Shown: positions 17,661-26,411, numbered from the stretch's first letter. The stretch is 64,000 nucleotides of DNA from Methylorubrum extorquens (GCF_024169925.1 NZ_JALJXF010000001.1:1804001-1868000); one strand, 5' to 3'. Program-made: numbers and translations. Notes: generated by a model not told the origin, from the sequence alone.

Positions 17661-18668
17661 ATGTCGAAGAGCGCAGTTGTTACCGGGGCCGGCGGTTTCA
17701 TTGGTGGACATCTGGTGACGTACCTGCGTCGCCACGGCTATCACGTCCGCGGCGTCGATATTAAATACCCCGATTTCGGGCACAGCGACGCCGACGAGTT
17801 CATGCTCGCCGATCTGCGGTCCTTGGAGGAATGCCGCGAGGCGGTGAAGGGCGTCGACGAAGTCTACAATCTCGCAGCCGACATGGGCGGGATCGGCTAC
17901 ATCTCCGGCGCACACGCCTCGATCACGTTCAACAACACGATGATCAGCGCGCAGATGCTGAAGGCCGCCTTCGACGCACGGGTCGAGCGGTTCCTGTTCT
18001 CCTCCTCGGCCTGCGTCTACCCGCAGCACCTGCAGGACGTGCCGAGCGTGATCCCGCTCAAGGAGGAGGATGCCTTCCCGGCGGCTCCGGAGGAGGGCTA
18101 CGGCCTGGAGAAGCTCTACACGGAGAAGCTCTGCCAGTACTTCACCGAGGATTACGGCTTCCCGACCCGCTCCGTCCGCTTTCACAACGTCTACGGGCCG
18201 CTCGGCACCTATGACGGCGGCAAGGAGAAGGCGCCCGCCGCGCTCTGCCGCAAGATCGCGCGCACGCCCGACGGCGGCACGATCGACATCTGGGGCGACG
18301 GCCAGCAGACCCGCTCGTTCATGTATGTCGACGACTGCGTCGAGGGCATCTACCGCATCATGCAGTCGGACCATCACGGGCCGCTCAACCTCGGCACGGA
18401 TGAACTCGTCAGCATCAGCGGCCTCGTCGATCTCGTGGCCGAAGTCTCCGGCAAGACGATCCACAAGTCGTTCGACCTGAGCAAGCCGCAGGGCGTGCGC
18501 GGGCGCAACAGCGACAACACCCGCCTGCGCGAGGTTCTGGGCTGGGAGCCCGGCATCCACCTGCGCGAGGGCCTGCAGCCGACCTACCGCTGGATCGACG
18601 AGCAGATCCGGGAGGTCCAGGCCCAGGCGGCACAGGCGGACACCGCCCCCCGGCAGGCCGCCGAGTAA
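17661..18668 (+). CDS. GDP-mannose 3,5-epimerase-like NAD-dependent epimerase
   Basis: 335 residues, ATG 17661. Extended short-chain dehydrogenase: TGAGGFIGG near the N-terminus, NLAADMGGIGYI at 70-81, SSSACVYP with C118, the Y147-x3-K151 pair in GYGLEKL, RFHNVYGPLGTYDGG and EKAPAALCRK with K190. C118 and K190 match the Cys/Lys acid-base pair of plant GDP-mannose 3,5-epimerase (C145 and K217 in Arabidopsis numbering). The expected products are GDP-L-galactose or GDP-L-gulose from GDP-mannose. ManC and the phosphohexomutase nearby would supply the substrate. A dTDP- or UDP-sugar epimerase is less likely. Confidence 0.82.
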   Translation: MSKSAVVTGAGGFIGGHLVTYLRRHGYHVRGVDIKYPDFGHSDADEFMLADLRSLEECREAVKGVDEVYNLAADMGGIGYISGAHASITFNNTMISAQMLKAAFDARVERFLFSSSACVYPQHLQDVPSVIPLKEEDAFPAAPEEGYGLEKLYTEKLCQYFTEDYGFPTRSVRFHNVYGPLGTYDGGKEKAPAALCRKIARTPDGGTIDIWGDGQQTRSFMYVDDCVEGIYRIMQSDHHGPLNLGTDELVSISGLVDLVAEVSGKTIHKSFDLSKPQGVRGRNSDNTRLREVLGWEPGIHLREGLQPTYRWIDEQIREVQAQAAQADTAPRQAAE

Positions 18669-18731
18669 GCGCGGGCCGATCCCGCGCCTTCCGCCCGCCC
18701 CTCCCGCCCGTCACGCAGCACGAGCGAGCCC

Positions 18732-20267
18732 ATGCCGGACGTCGATGTCGCAAATACCGGCCTCGTGCCGTCCGGCGGAGCCGGCTGGCAAGGGCGCCTG
18801 CAAGTCCGCCTGAAAGAGCGTCTCAAGGAGCGTCTCGGACCCACCCGGTCCGGACGCGCCGAGACGATCGCCGAAGCGCGGCGCCGGATCGTCACCGGCG
18901 CCCTGCTCGGCGGCGATGTCGTCGCCGTGCTGGCCGCCTGCGGGGGAAGCCTGCTCGTGATGGCAGCAGCCGGAGCGGCCTCCGGCCTCGCGCCGGCCCT
19001 GCTGATCGGCTGGTGCGCCCTGCAGATCGGCACCCTGGCCCTGTGCGGCCTCTACGAGCCGATCGAGGCGGAGCCGATCGAGCGGCTGCGCCGCCGCGGG
19101 CTGGCCGCCGCCCTCGCCTTCGCCGCCGCCGTCCTGGTCGGCGGCGGGCCCTGGTCCTGGCCGTGGTCCTGGACCGCCACCGGGATCGCCGCCCTCCTCG
19201 CCATCCCGCTCGGGCACTACGCGGAGGGGTTCGTGCGTGCGCGTCTCGTCCGGCGGGGCATGTGGGGGGCGGCGACCATCGTCTACGGCGAGGGCGCCGC
19301 CGAACTCGCCCGCAGCCTCGCCGCACGGCCGGAACTCGGGCTCAGACCGATCGGCATCGTCCGGAACGCCGATCAAACCGTCGAGCCCTTCCGCACCAAC
19401 CTGCCGCCGGGGCCGGCGGAGGACGCCGAGCGGGCGGCCGAGCGCATGGCGAGCCTGCTGGACGCAGCCGAGGTCGCCATCTGCACGCCCGGCGAGCGCG
19501 AGCCCGCCCGCTTCGCCTGGCTCATCCGCCACCCGTTCCGGCAGGTGCTCGTGGCCCACCACGCGCCGGAGGTGGAGACCGTGCGCCTCCAGACCCGCTG
19601 CCTCGGTCCCGTGGTCGGGCTCGTCGTGCGCCGGGCGATCTTCCTGCCGCACAACCTGCGCCTCAAGCGCGCGCTCGATCTTGCCGTGACGGTGCCGGCC
19701 CTTCTCGTGTTCGGGCCGCTGATCGGCGTGCTGGCGCTTGGCGTGAAGATCGCCGATCCGGGCCCGGCCTTCTACGTCCAGCCCCGCGTCGGGCGGGATG
19801 GCCGCACCATCCGCGTGTACAAGCTGCGCAGCATGTTCCGCGACGCGGAGGCGCGGCTCGCCGATCATCTGGCCGCCGACGAGGCCGCCCGGCGCGAATG
19901 GGACCGGTTCTGCAAGCTGCGCGACGACCCCCGCGTCCTGCCCGGCATCGGCGGCTTCATCCGCCGCACCAGCCTCGACGAGTTGCCCCAACTCCTCAAC
20001 GTGCTGCGCGGCGACATGAGCGTGGTCGGGCCCCGCCCCTTCCCCGCCTACCACACCGAGCGGTTCGGCCCGGCCTTCCAGGCGCTGCGGGTGAGCGTGC
20101 CGCCGGGCCTGACCGGCCTGTGGCAGATCTCGGCCCGCAGCGACGGCGACCTCACGGTCCAGGAGCAGCAGGACAGCTTCTACATCCGCAACTGGTCGAT
20201 CTGGACCGACCTGTACATCCTCCTCGAGACGGTGCCGGCGGTGCTCACCGCCAAAGGCGCCCGCTGA
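18732..20267 (+). CDS. Polyisoprenyl-phosphate hexose-1-phosphate transferase (WbaP/WcaJ type)
   Basis: 511 residues, ATG 18732. The N-terminal half has four or five hydrophobic helices and a CoA-binding-like loop. The C-terminal bacterial sugar transferase domain has RALDLAVTVPALLVF, YKLRSMF, RRTSLDELPQLLNVLRGDM (the Asp-Glu catalytic pair), SVVGPRP and PPGLTGLWQ. It starts exopolysaccharide synthesis by moving a hexose-1-phosphate from a UDP-sugar to undecaprenyl phosphate at the inner membrane. Glucose or galactose are the usual sugars; which is used here cannot be told. It sits 63 bases after the epimerase gene, probably in the same operon. Confidence 0.9.
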   Translation: MPDVDVANTGLVPSGGAGWQGRLQVRLKERLKERLGPTRSGRAETIAEARRRIVTGALLGGDVVAVLAACGGSLLVMAAAGAASGLAPALLIGWCALQIGTLALCGLYEPIEAEPIERLRRRGLAAALAFAAAVLVGGGPWSWPWSWTATGIAALLAIPLGHYAEGFVRARLVRRGMWGAATIVYGEGAAELARSLAARPELGLRPIGIVRNADQTVEPFRTNLPPGPAEDAERAAERMASLLDAAEVAICTPGEREPARFAWLIRHPFRQVLVAHHAPEVETVRLQTRCLGPVVGLVVRRAIFLPHNLRLKRALDLAVTVPALLVFGPLIGVLALGVKIADPGPAFYVQPRVGRDGRTIRVYKLRSMFRDAEARLADHLAADEAARREWDRFCKLRDDPRVLPGIGGFIRRTSLDELPQLLNVLRGDMSVVGPRPFPAYHTERFGPAFQALRVSVPPGLTGLWQISARSDGDLTVQEQQDSFYIRNWSIWTDLYILLETVPAVLTAKGAR

Positions 20268-20338
20268 CGAGGGGCCTGCCGGCCCCTCCTCCCCTCGCGA
20301 CGCGCTCCCCTTCTTCGATCCCGACGCAGGCGTGACCC

Positions 20339-22543
20339 ATGGATCCGTTCCACGAAGCCGACCCGCCCGGCGGCGGGCGATCGCTGACCTCCCACTACGA
20401 GGCGGTCACCGGGCACGCCCTCGCGGTGCTCTGGCGGCGCCGGCTGATGATCGCCTCGGTCGCCGGATTGTCGGCGCTGGCGGCCGGAGCCGCCTCGCTC
20501 GCCCTGCCGCCGAGCTACACCGCCGAGGTGCTGCTCCAGTTCGATTTCGGCCAGACCCAGGACGTGCGCGGGACCGGCAAGTCCGGCCCGCAGATCGCTC
20601 TGGAGCCAGCCTCGGTCGTCGAGAGCGAGGCGCGGATCATCCGCTCCTTCGCCATCGCGCAATCCGTGGCGGGCCGGCTCGAGGAAGCCGGGCAAGCCAA
20701 GCAGGCGGCACAGGCGGGGCAGGCCGCCAAGGAGGCATCCGCGGGATGGGTCGGTTCCCTGCGGCAAGCCCTCGAGAATCGGGTTCAGGCCGCGCTGCCC
20801 GCCCTCCCCGGCACCCATTCGGAAGATACCGCGCAGCAGGAGACCGAGCGGGACGCCCAGGCCCAGCGGCTCCTGCGCGGGCTCACCGTCGGCAACGACG
20901 CCAAGGCCTACCTGATCACGATCGGCTACCGCGACCGCGATCCGAAGCGGGCGGCGGAGACCGCCAACACCTTCGCCACCGAGTACCTCGCCCGCAAGAT
21001 GCAGGCGGCCTCGCTCGCCACCGAGCGAGCGAGCCGCTGGTACGCCGAGCAGATCGGGGTCTCCCGCGGCGAACTCGCCCGCCTGGACAGCGAGATCGAC
21101 GCCTTCCGCAAGCGCACGGGCTTCGTCGAGTCGGTGCGCGAGGGCGTGGATCTGCGCGAGCAGCAATTGCGCGACGCCCTGACCGAACTCTCCAGCGCCT
21201 CGGCCAAGCGGCTGGCGGAGGAGGCGCGGCTGCAGCGCGCCGGGGACGTGATGCGCTTCGGCGGCGTGCCGAACGCCAGCGACACGACGATCTCGCCGGT
21301 GATCCAGCAGATGCTGGCCGACGACAGCAAGCTGCGCCAGGAGCTTGAGCAACTCACCGCCGTCTCCGGCGACAACCATCCTAGCGTGCTGCGCCTCAAA
21401 GCCTCGATCGCCGCGCTCCAGCAGCGGCTGCAGCTCCGCATGGCCGAGGTGCTGAAGCTGGTGGAGGTCGATCTCGGCGCCGCCCGCGGGCTCGAAGCCT
21501 CGGCCGAGGCACGGGTCACGACGGTCCGCCGCTCGCTCATCGAGAGCAAGGCGCTCGAATCGAAGCTGCGCGCCCTCCAGGCCGACGCGACGGCCGCCCG
21601 CGACCGCCTGCGCGTCCTCGATGAAGGCTACCAGACCGCCAACGCGCTGAGCGAACTCAAGCCGGTGATGGCGCAGATGCTGGCGCCGGCCAAGGTGCCG
21701 ACCCTGCCCACCGGGCCCGGCCTCGGCCTCGTGCTCGGCCTCGGCCTGTTCGCCGGGGCCGGTGCCGGCTCGGTGCTGGCGCTCGGACTCGACCGCCGCG
21801 ACCGGGGCTACCGCAGCCAGGGCGAGATGGAGGCCGAGACCGGCCTGCCCTGCCTCGCGCTGCTGCCGAACCGGCCGGCGGGTGCGCAATCGGGCGAGCG
21901 CCTGGAGCAGGATCTCGTCTTCCGCGAGGCCGTGCGGGCAGCCGTGGCCGAACTCGTCGCGGTGCGCGAGCCGCTCAAGGTCGTCCTCGTCACCTCCGCG
22001 ATGCCCGGCGAGGGGAAATCCGTCGTCGCCCGCTCGGTGGCACGCTCGCTCGCCGCGATGGGGCGCCGGGTGCTGATCCTCGACGGCTCGCCTCGCCGCG
22101 CGGCGATCGAGGACGCCCGCCACGGCAATCTTGGCCACGAGACGCCCGCCGACGACGAGGAGGCGGAGGGCCGCATCTCGACCATCCGCCGCGTTTCCGG
22201 CCTCAAGGACGGGCACGACATCTACGCCGAGCCGACCTTCGGCATGCTCGTGCGGGAGGCGCGCGAGCGCTACGACATCATCCTCGTCGAGGTGCCCCCG
22301 GTGCTGCTGCTGGGCGACGTGGCGCTCCTACGGCAGCACGCCGACGCCGTGGTCCATGTCGTGGCGTGGCACGGCACGCAGAAGGCCGCGGTCACGGCTA
22401 GCCTCGCCTACATGCACCGGCTCGGCCTGACGGTCGCCGGGCTCGTCCTGAACAAGGTCGATCTGAAGCGCCACCACGGCCGCGCCGCCGATCGCGGCAC
22501 GCTCTACCGCGACTTCTCGCACTACTACCGGAACAGCGCGTAA
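20339..22543 (+). CDS. Wzz/BY-kinase-like polysaccharide chain-length and export regulator
   Basis: 734 residues, ATG 20339. A Wzz domain follows a first membrane helix (LMIASVAGLSALAAGAASLAL), then a long coiled coil (residues about 210-430), a second membrane segment (GLGLVLGLGLFAGAGAGSVLAL) and a cytosolic ATPase. The ATPase has Walker A S553-AMPGEGKS561 and an A' motif with D582 (LILDGS), but the Walker B Asp is replaced by Glu651 (ILVEVPPVL). The C-terminus LYRDFSHYYRNSA holds three tyrosines, a short possible autophosphorylation cluster. It should control polymer length and work with the export protein at 13421. The TAA stop overlaps the next ATG. Confidence 0.88.
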   Translation: MDPFHEADPPGGGRSLTSHYEAVTGHALAVLWRRRLMIASVAGLSALAAGAASLALPPSYTAEVLLQFDFGQTQDVRGTGKSGPQIALEPASVVESEARIIRSFAIAQSVAGRLEEAGQAKQAAQAGQAAKEASAGWVGSLRQALENRVQAALPALPGTHSEDTAQQETERDAQAQRLLRGLTVGNDAKAYLITIGYRDRDPKRAAETANTFATEYLARKMQAASLATERASRWYAEQIGVSRGELARLDSEIDAFRKRTGFVESVREGVDLREQQLRDALTELSSASAKRLAEEARLQRAGDVMRFGGVPNASDTTISPVIQQMLADDSKLRQELEQLTAVSGDNHPSVLRLKASIAALQQRLQLRMAEVLKLVEVDLGAARGLEASAEARVTTVRRSLIESKALESKLRALQADATAARDRLRVLDEGYQTANALSELKPVMAQMLAPAKVPTLPTGPGLGLVLGLGLFAGAGAGSVLALGLDRRDRGYRSQGEMEAETGLPCLALLPNRPAGAQSGERLEQDLVFREAVRAAVAELVAVREPLKVVLVTSAMPGEGKSVVARSVARSLAAMGRRVLILDGSPRRAAIEDARHGNLGHETPADDEEAEGRISTIRRVSGLKDGHDIYAEPTFGMLVREARERYDIILVEVPPVLLLGDVALLRQHADAVVHVVAWHGTQKAAVTASLAYMHRLGLTVAGLVLNKVDLKRHHGRAADRGTLYRDFSHYYRNSA

Positions 22544-22803
22544 TGGGCGCGCAATCCGCAGCAAGCCCAGGGGCGGCGATCCTCGTAAGCGCGGGAACCT
22601 TCGCCTGCGCGGCCTGCGGCTCCCCCGCCGTCACTTGGCCGGCGGACCCGACCGCCGAGGCGGCCATCGCCTGCGGCGGCTGCGCCCGGCCGCTGGGCAC
22701 GCTCGCCGCGTTCCGGGCCGGGATCGAGCGGGTCCTGGCCGCCCATCGCTGCCACGGGCACGGCCAGGGCGTCGATGCTTTCCCACCCACGGCCTCATCC
22801 TAA
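22543..22803 (+). CDS. Small zinc-ribbon-like protein coupled to the Wzz/kinase gene
   Basis: 86 residues, ATG 22543 sharing one base with the preceding TAA, so translation is probably coupled. Two CxxC pairs, C22/C25 and C44/C47, are separated by 18 residues in a ribbon-like arrangement (CAACGSP and CGGCARP). No other domain is visible. The function is unknown; a zinc-binding accessory of polysaccharide synthesis is an inference from position only. The C-terminus runs into a dispersed repeat. Confidence 0.6.
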   Translation: MGAQSAASPGAAILVSAGTFACAACGSPAVTWPADPTAEAAIACGGCARPLGTLAAFRAGIERVLAAHRCHGHGQGVDAFPPTASS

Positions 22804-22905
22804 GGTGCTGCGAAGCAACCTCGAAGGATCTTCCGGAGCCCGCGCGATCCCTGGAAGATCCTTCGAGGGCCGCTGACGCGGCCCCCTCAGGATGAGGCGG
22901 AGGGA
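22797..22905. repeat. Dispersed intergenic repeat, family B, variant copy
   Basis: It contains CATCCTAAGGTGCTGCGAAG, then CCTCGAAGGATCTTCC, and later its inverted counterpart GGAAGATCCTTCGAGG and CCCCCTCAGGATGAGG. The outer ends are inverted repeats, so the whole element can fold into one long hairpin. It lies between the zinc-ribbon gene and the convergent beta-helix gene and may help separate their transcripts. Confidence 0.65.
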
Positions 22906-22939
22906 TGGATCTTGCCGCCTCACCGGGCGGACATCGCGG

Positions 22940-24367
22940 TCAGACGAACAGGATGTGGCCCGCGCTCAGCTCGGCCTTCTGAGTGTCGGCGAGCCAGAGC
23001 GTGTCCGATCCTGAGCGGATCGCGACATCGGTGCCGACATTCTGCGCCGCGGCCAGGACGGCATCGAACGAGCCGAACATCGACCGGCTGATCTCGATCG
23101 CGTCGGGGGCGGAGCCGCCGGTCTCGAAATCCTCGACCCAATCGGTGCCGTTGCCGGCCTTGAACGCGAACCGGTCGGCTCCGGCCCCGCCCCAGAGATG
23201 ATCGGTGCCGCTGCCGCCGTCGAGCCGGTCGTTGCCGGACCCGCCGTAGAGGCGGTCGTCGCCGGCGAGCCCATTGAGCGTGTCGTTTCCGCCCATCCCG
23301 TCGAGGTCGTCGGCGGCGTTCGATCCGGTCATCGTCTCGGCCCCGGCGGTGCCGTCGCGGTTGAGGCTGGTGCCGGAGGGTGAAGCGGCGACCGCGGGCG
23401 ATGCCGGGCTGTTGCCCGTGACGGCCCCGGCGACGGCGCCGACCGTGCCCGCGACCCAATCGAACACATTGTGGATCGGCGTCATCGGCGTCGCCGAGGG
23501 CGCCGACGACACGTCCGCGCCGGCCGAGGACGGGCCCCAGGCGATGTTGTTGGCCACCGCCGGGTCGGTGTAGGTCGAGTCGAGGATCGACACGTCGTCG
23601 CCGGTCGCGTTCCAGATGACGGCGTTGGACAGGGGATCACCCCGGCCCTGGTCGTCGGCGATGTTGTCGAAGGAGCGGGTATCGATGAAGGTCACGTCGT
23701 CCGAATAGGACGAGAAACCGCCATTGCCCATGTGGATCACGTCGACGTTCTGGACGTGGCCGCCTTGGGACTCGCCCTCGAACATCACCCCGACGCCGCT
23801 CGGCGAGTTGTTGCCGTCGATGACGCCGTTGCTGATCGAGACGTTGGGACTGTCGATGATCGAGACGTTGTCCTCGACATGCGAGCCGTTCGGATCGTTG
23901 CTAACGGCAAAGTTCGAGAGGCTGCCATCCGGTGATTGGTAGAACTGGACGAACTGGCCCGACGGATAGAGCCCGTGGAAGTCGTGCCCCTCGATGTGGG
24001 AGAGCGTCGCACCGGGCGATTGACCGAGATAGATGCCGGTCCCGCTGTCCTGCAAGGTTACGTGCGAGGCGGTGAAGTCGGGCGCATTGACGACCCGAAT
24101 GCCCGTGGCCTCGCCGGCCAGGCCCTGGTTGCCGTCGGGCGGGTCGGAATTGACGATCAGGCTGTTCTCGACGGTGACGCCGCTGGAATCCTCGACGACG
24201 ATGCCGTTGCCGTCAGCGTGATGAATGGTGACGTTGCGGATGACGACGTTGTCGTGCTCGACGCGGATGGCGTCGCCGTCGGAGACCCAGAGATCCAGAT
24301 TTTCGATGACCTGTCCGTCATGCGTCGTACGGATGGGGGTGCTGCTGGTGGTCAAACCCGTGGGCAT
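22940..24367 (-). CDS. Right-handed beta-helix protein with C-terminal RTX repeats, copy 1
   Basis: 475 residues from ATG 24367, preceded by TGGAG; the tandem paralogue has the same MPTG start. There is no Sec signal. Residues about 20-300 form a parallel beta-helix built from short repeats such as NVVIRNVTIHHADGNGIVVE. After a linker come RTX calcium-binding nonapeptides (GGNDTLNGLAGDDRLYGG) and the C-terminus HILFV. This plan suggests type I secretion and a polysaccharide lyase, epimerase or matrix-binding role; alginate C5-epimerases have a similar modular plan. No type I transporter gene is in the window. Confidence 0.82.
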   Translation of the reverse strand: MPTGLTTSSTPIRTTHDGQVIENLDLWVSDGDAIRVEHDNVVIRNVTIHHADGNGIVVEDSSGVTVENSLIVNSDPPDGNQGLAGEATGIRVVNAPDFTASHVTLQDSGTGIYLGQSPGATLSHIEGHDFHGLYPSGQFVQFYQSPDGSLSNFAVSNDPNGSHVEDNVSIIDSPNVSISNGVIDGNNSPSGVGVMFEGESQGGHVQNVDVIHMGNGGFSSYSDDVTFIDTRSFDNIADDQGRGDPLSNAVIWNATGDDVSILDSTYTDPAVANNIAWGPSSAGADVSSAPSATPMTPIHNVFDWVAGTVGAVAGAVTGNSPASPAVAASPSGTSLNRDGTAGAETMTGSNAADDLDGMGGNDTLNGLAGDDRLYGGSGNDRLDGGSGTDHLWGGAGADRFAFKAGNGTDWVEDFETGGSAPDAIEISRSMFGSFDAVLAAAQNVGTDVAIRSGSDTLWLADTQKAELSAGHILFV

Positions 24368-24425
24368 ATTGGCTCCATTTGTTAATATTACAACAAAATC
24401 AACAAATATATGAATAGAATCAGTG

Positions 24426-24449
24426 GATCGACCTAGCAAATCTGCAACG
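24426..24449 (-). promoter_or_regulatory. Upstream box shared by the twin beta-helix genes, copy 1
   Basis: Plus-strand GATCGACCTAGC followed by AAATCTGCAACG. The 12-base block ends 82 bases from the start codon of the gene at 24367 and is repeated identically, with GATCGA at the same distance, upstream of the second beta-helix gene (26291-26314). The surrounding spacer is not conserved. Possible regulator binding site or -35 region (TTGCAG on the minus strand). Confidence 0.5.
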
Positions 24450-24666
24450 CAATCAATCTGCGCTAGGCCATGAGGCCTACTCGGCCCGGGAAGTCATTAA
24501 CAGCAAAGCTTTTAGCCACGGCATCGCAGCTCGATATTTCTCGCAGCGCACAACCGGTGTGACCATATGGCCACGCTTGTTCGGGCGGCGGGGGATTCGC
24601 TGGCGCGGCAATGCCGGTCGCGGCCGCGGAGGATCCCGCGGCCGCGACCGGCCAATGCTCCAGCTT

Positions 24667-24724
24667 CTTGTTTTTGCATCATCTTTTTCCGAAAGCCGGC
24701 GGCCACCTTTCGGGACGATGCTCT
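24667..24724. repeat. Dispersed intergenic repeat, family C, copy 1
   Basis: It begins CTTGTTTTTGCATCATC and ends CCTTTCGGGACGATGCTCT. Its reverse complement matches 33184-33241 almost base for base. The inner CCGAAAG and CTTTCGG arms form a stem. It is a REP-like family, as recalled from Methylobacterium and related genomes. Confidence 0.85.
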
Positions 24725-24800
24725 GGCCCCGCGAAACCTCCAGTGACCGATGCGCCTCCCTTCGGAGGCGACGGCGCACCGGACGCTTCGCGAGAATTTC

Positions 24801-26231
24801 TCAGACGAACAGGAAGTCGCCGGCCGAGAGCTGCGCCTTGTGGATGTCGGCGAGCCACAGCGTGTCGGCGCCCGAGGTGATGGCGACATCCGAGCCGACA
24901 TCGTGGGCCGCGGAGAGCAGGGCGTTGAAGGAACTGAACATCGCCTTGCTCACTTCGACGACGTCCTGTGCGGTGCCGCGCAGTTGGAAGTCCTCGACCC
25001 AGTCGGTGCCGTTGCCGGCCTTGAACACGAAGTGGTCCGCGCCGGCGCCGCCCCAGAGGTGGTCGGTGCCGCTGCCGCCGTCGAGCCGGTCGTTGCCGGC
25101 CCCGCCGTAGAGGCGGTCGTCGCCGGCCATCCCCTTGAGCGTGTCGTTGCCGCCCCGCCCGTCGAGGTCGTCGGCGAAGCGCGAGCCGGTGATCGTGTCG
25201 GCGGCCGCCGTGCCGTCCCGGTCGAGTCCCGTGCCGGCCGGTGCCGGGCTGGCGGCCGGAGCAGTCGGGGTCGGGGCAGGCGCCGGAGGCGCAGCCGGCG
25301 CACTGCCCGGCACCGTCCCGTCGAACACGTTGTGGATCGGCGTCATCGGCGTGGCCGAGGGCGCGGCCGACACGTCCGCGCCGGCCGAGGAGGTGCCCCA
25401 GACGATGTTGTTGGGAACCCCAGGATCCGTGTAGGTCGAGTCTTCGATCGTGACGTTGTGCCCGCTCGTGTTCCAGATCAGCCCGTTCGACAGCGACACG
25501 CCGCGGCCCTGATCACCGGCATCGTTGTCGAAGGAGCGGGTGTCGACGAAGGACACGTCGTCCGAGTAGGACGAGAAGCCGCCGTTGCTCATGTGGATCA
25601 CGTCGACGTTCTGGACGTGGCCACCCTGCGAATTCCCCTCGAACATCACGCCGGCACCGCTCGGCGAGTTGTTGCCGTCGATCACGCCGTTGGCGATCGA
25701 GACGTTCCGGCTGTCGATGATCGAGACGTTGTCCTCGACATGCGAGTGGCCCGGATCGTTGGTGACGGCGAAGTCCGAGAGACTGCCATTCGGCGACTGG
25801 TAGAACTGAACGAGCTGACCGCCGGGGAACGGCCCGTGGAAGTTGTGGCCCTCGATGTAGGAGAGCTTCGCGTTCGGGGATTGGCCGAGATAGATGCCGG
25901 TTCCGCTGTCCCGCAGGGTCACATGCGAAGCGGTGAAGCCGGACGCGTTGACGACCCGGATGCCGGTGGTCTCCGCATCGGTCTCGCCGCCGTTGCCCGT
26001 GGGCGGGTCGGAATTGACGATGAGGCTGTTCTGGACTGTGACGCCGCTGACGTCCTCGACAACGATGCCGTTGCCGTCGGCGTGGTGGATGGTGACGTTG
26101 CGGATGACGACGTTGTCGTGATCGACCCGGATGGCGTCGCCGTCGGAGACCCAGAGATCCAGATTTTCGATAACCTGTCCGTTGTACGTCGTGCGGATGG
26201 GGGTGGTGCTATAGGTTTGGCCCGTAGGCAT
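24801..26231 (-). CDS. Right-handed beta-helix protein with C-terminal RTX repeats, copy 2
   Basis: 476 residues from ATG 26231 with an AAGGAG site. It is a close paralogue of the neighbour at 22940: the beta-helix half is near-identical (VENDNVSII-type and GGFSSYSDDV segments shared), RTX units GGNDTLKGMAGDDRLYGG are retained, and the tail is GDFLFV. It differs chiefly in the linker, which is proline/alanine-rich here (APTPTAPAAS). No Sec signal is visible; type I export is likely. The two genes are tandem and co-oriented, a recent duplication, and lie next to polysaccharide genes. Confidence 0.82.
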   Translation of the reverse strand: MPTGQTYSTTPIRTTYNGQVIENLDLWVSDGDAIRVDHDNVVIRNVTIHHADGNGIVVEDVSGVTVQNSLIVNSDPPTGNGGETDAETTGIRVVNASGFTASHVTLRDSGTGIYLGQSPNAKLSYIEGHNFHGPFPGGQLVQFYQSPNGSLSDFAVTNDPGHSHVEDNVSIIDSRNVSIANGVIDGNNSPSGAGVMFEGNSQGGHVQNVDVIHMSNGGFSSYSDDVSFVDTRSFDNDAGDQGRGVSLSNGLIWNTSGHNVTIEDSTYTDPGVPNNIVWGTSSAGADVSAAPSATPMTPIHNVFDGTVPGSAPAAPPAPAPTPTAPAASPAPAGTGLDRDGTAAADTITGSRFADDLDGRGGNDTLKGMAGDDRLYGGAGNDRLDGGSGTDHLWGGAGADHFVFKAGNGTDWVEDFQLRGTAQDVVEVSKAMFSSFNALLSAAHDVGSDVAITSGADTLWLADIHKAQLSAGDFLFV

Positions 26232-26290
26232 GACGGCTCCTTGAGATGCGGTGATCGCAACGGAGCGGGCCTAACGAATGTTAAGGGGCA

Positions 26291-26314
26291 GATCGATTAC
26301 GTAAATCTGCAACG
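26291..26314 (-). promoter_or_regulatory. Upstream box shared by the twin beta-helix genes, copy 2
   Basis: GATCGATTACGT followed by AAATCTGCAACG on the plus strand. The last 12 bases are identical to those at 24438-24449, and both lie about 71 bases upstream of their start codons. Conservation within otherwise diverged leader sequence suggests a promoter or regulator site. Confidence 0.5.
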
Positions 26315-26392
26315 TACCCCGTGAGGACTAATCCCCCCGAGGTATCGACACGCGAAAATGGTTCAGCTCAATGCTGTTTTCTTAGCGAGCTT

Positions 26393-26411
26393 TGTCAGAA
26401 ATTTTCTGACA
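26393..26411. promoter_or_regulatory. Palindrome TGTCAGAAA-T-TTTCTGACA
   Basis: Perfect nine-base arms around one central base. It lies 160 bases upstream of beta-helix copy 2 and 230 bases downstream of the phosphohexomutase gene, both on the minus strand. The shape is that of a dimeric repressor operator, but no matching regulator is adjacent; a weak hairpin terminator is an alternative. Confidence 0.35.

Larger units (their letters stand above)
24368..24800. other. Intergenic region between the two beta-helix genes
   Basis: 433 bases with no supported gene. It is AT-rich near the copy 1 start (24370-24430), where a promoter is expected. It contains the shared upstream box at 24426-24449 and a family C repeat at 24667-24724. 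Confidence 0.6.
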
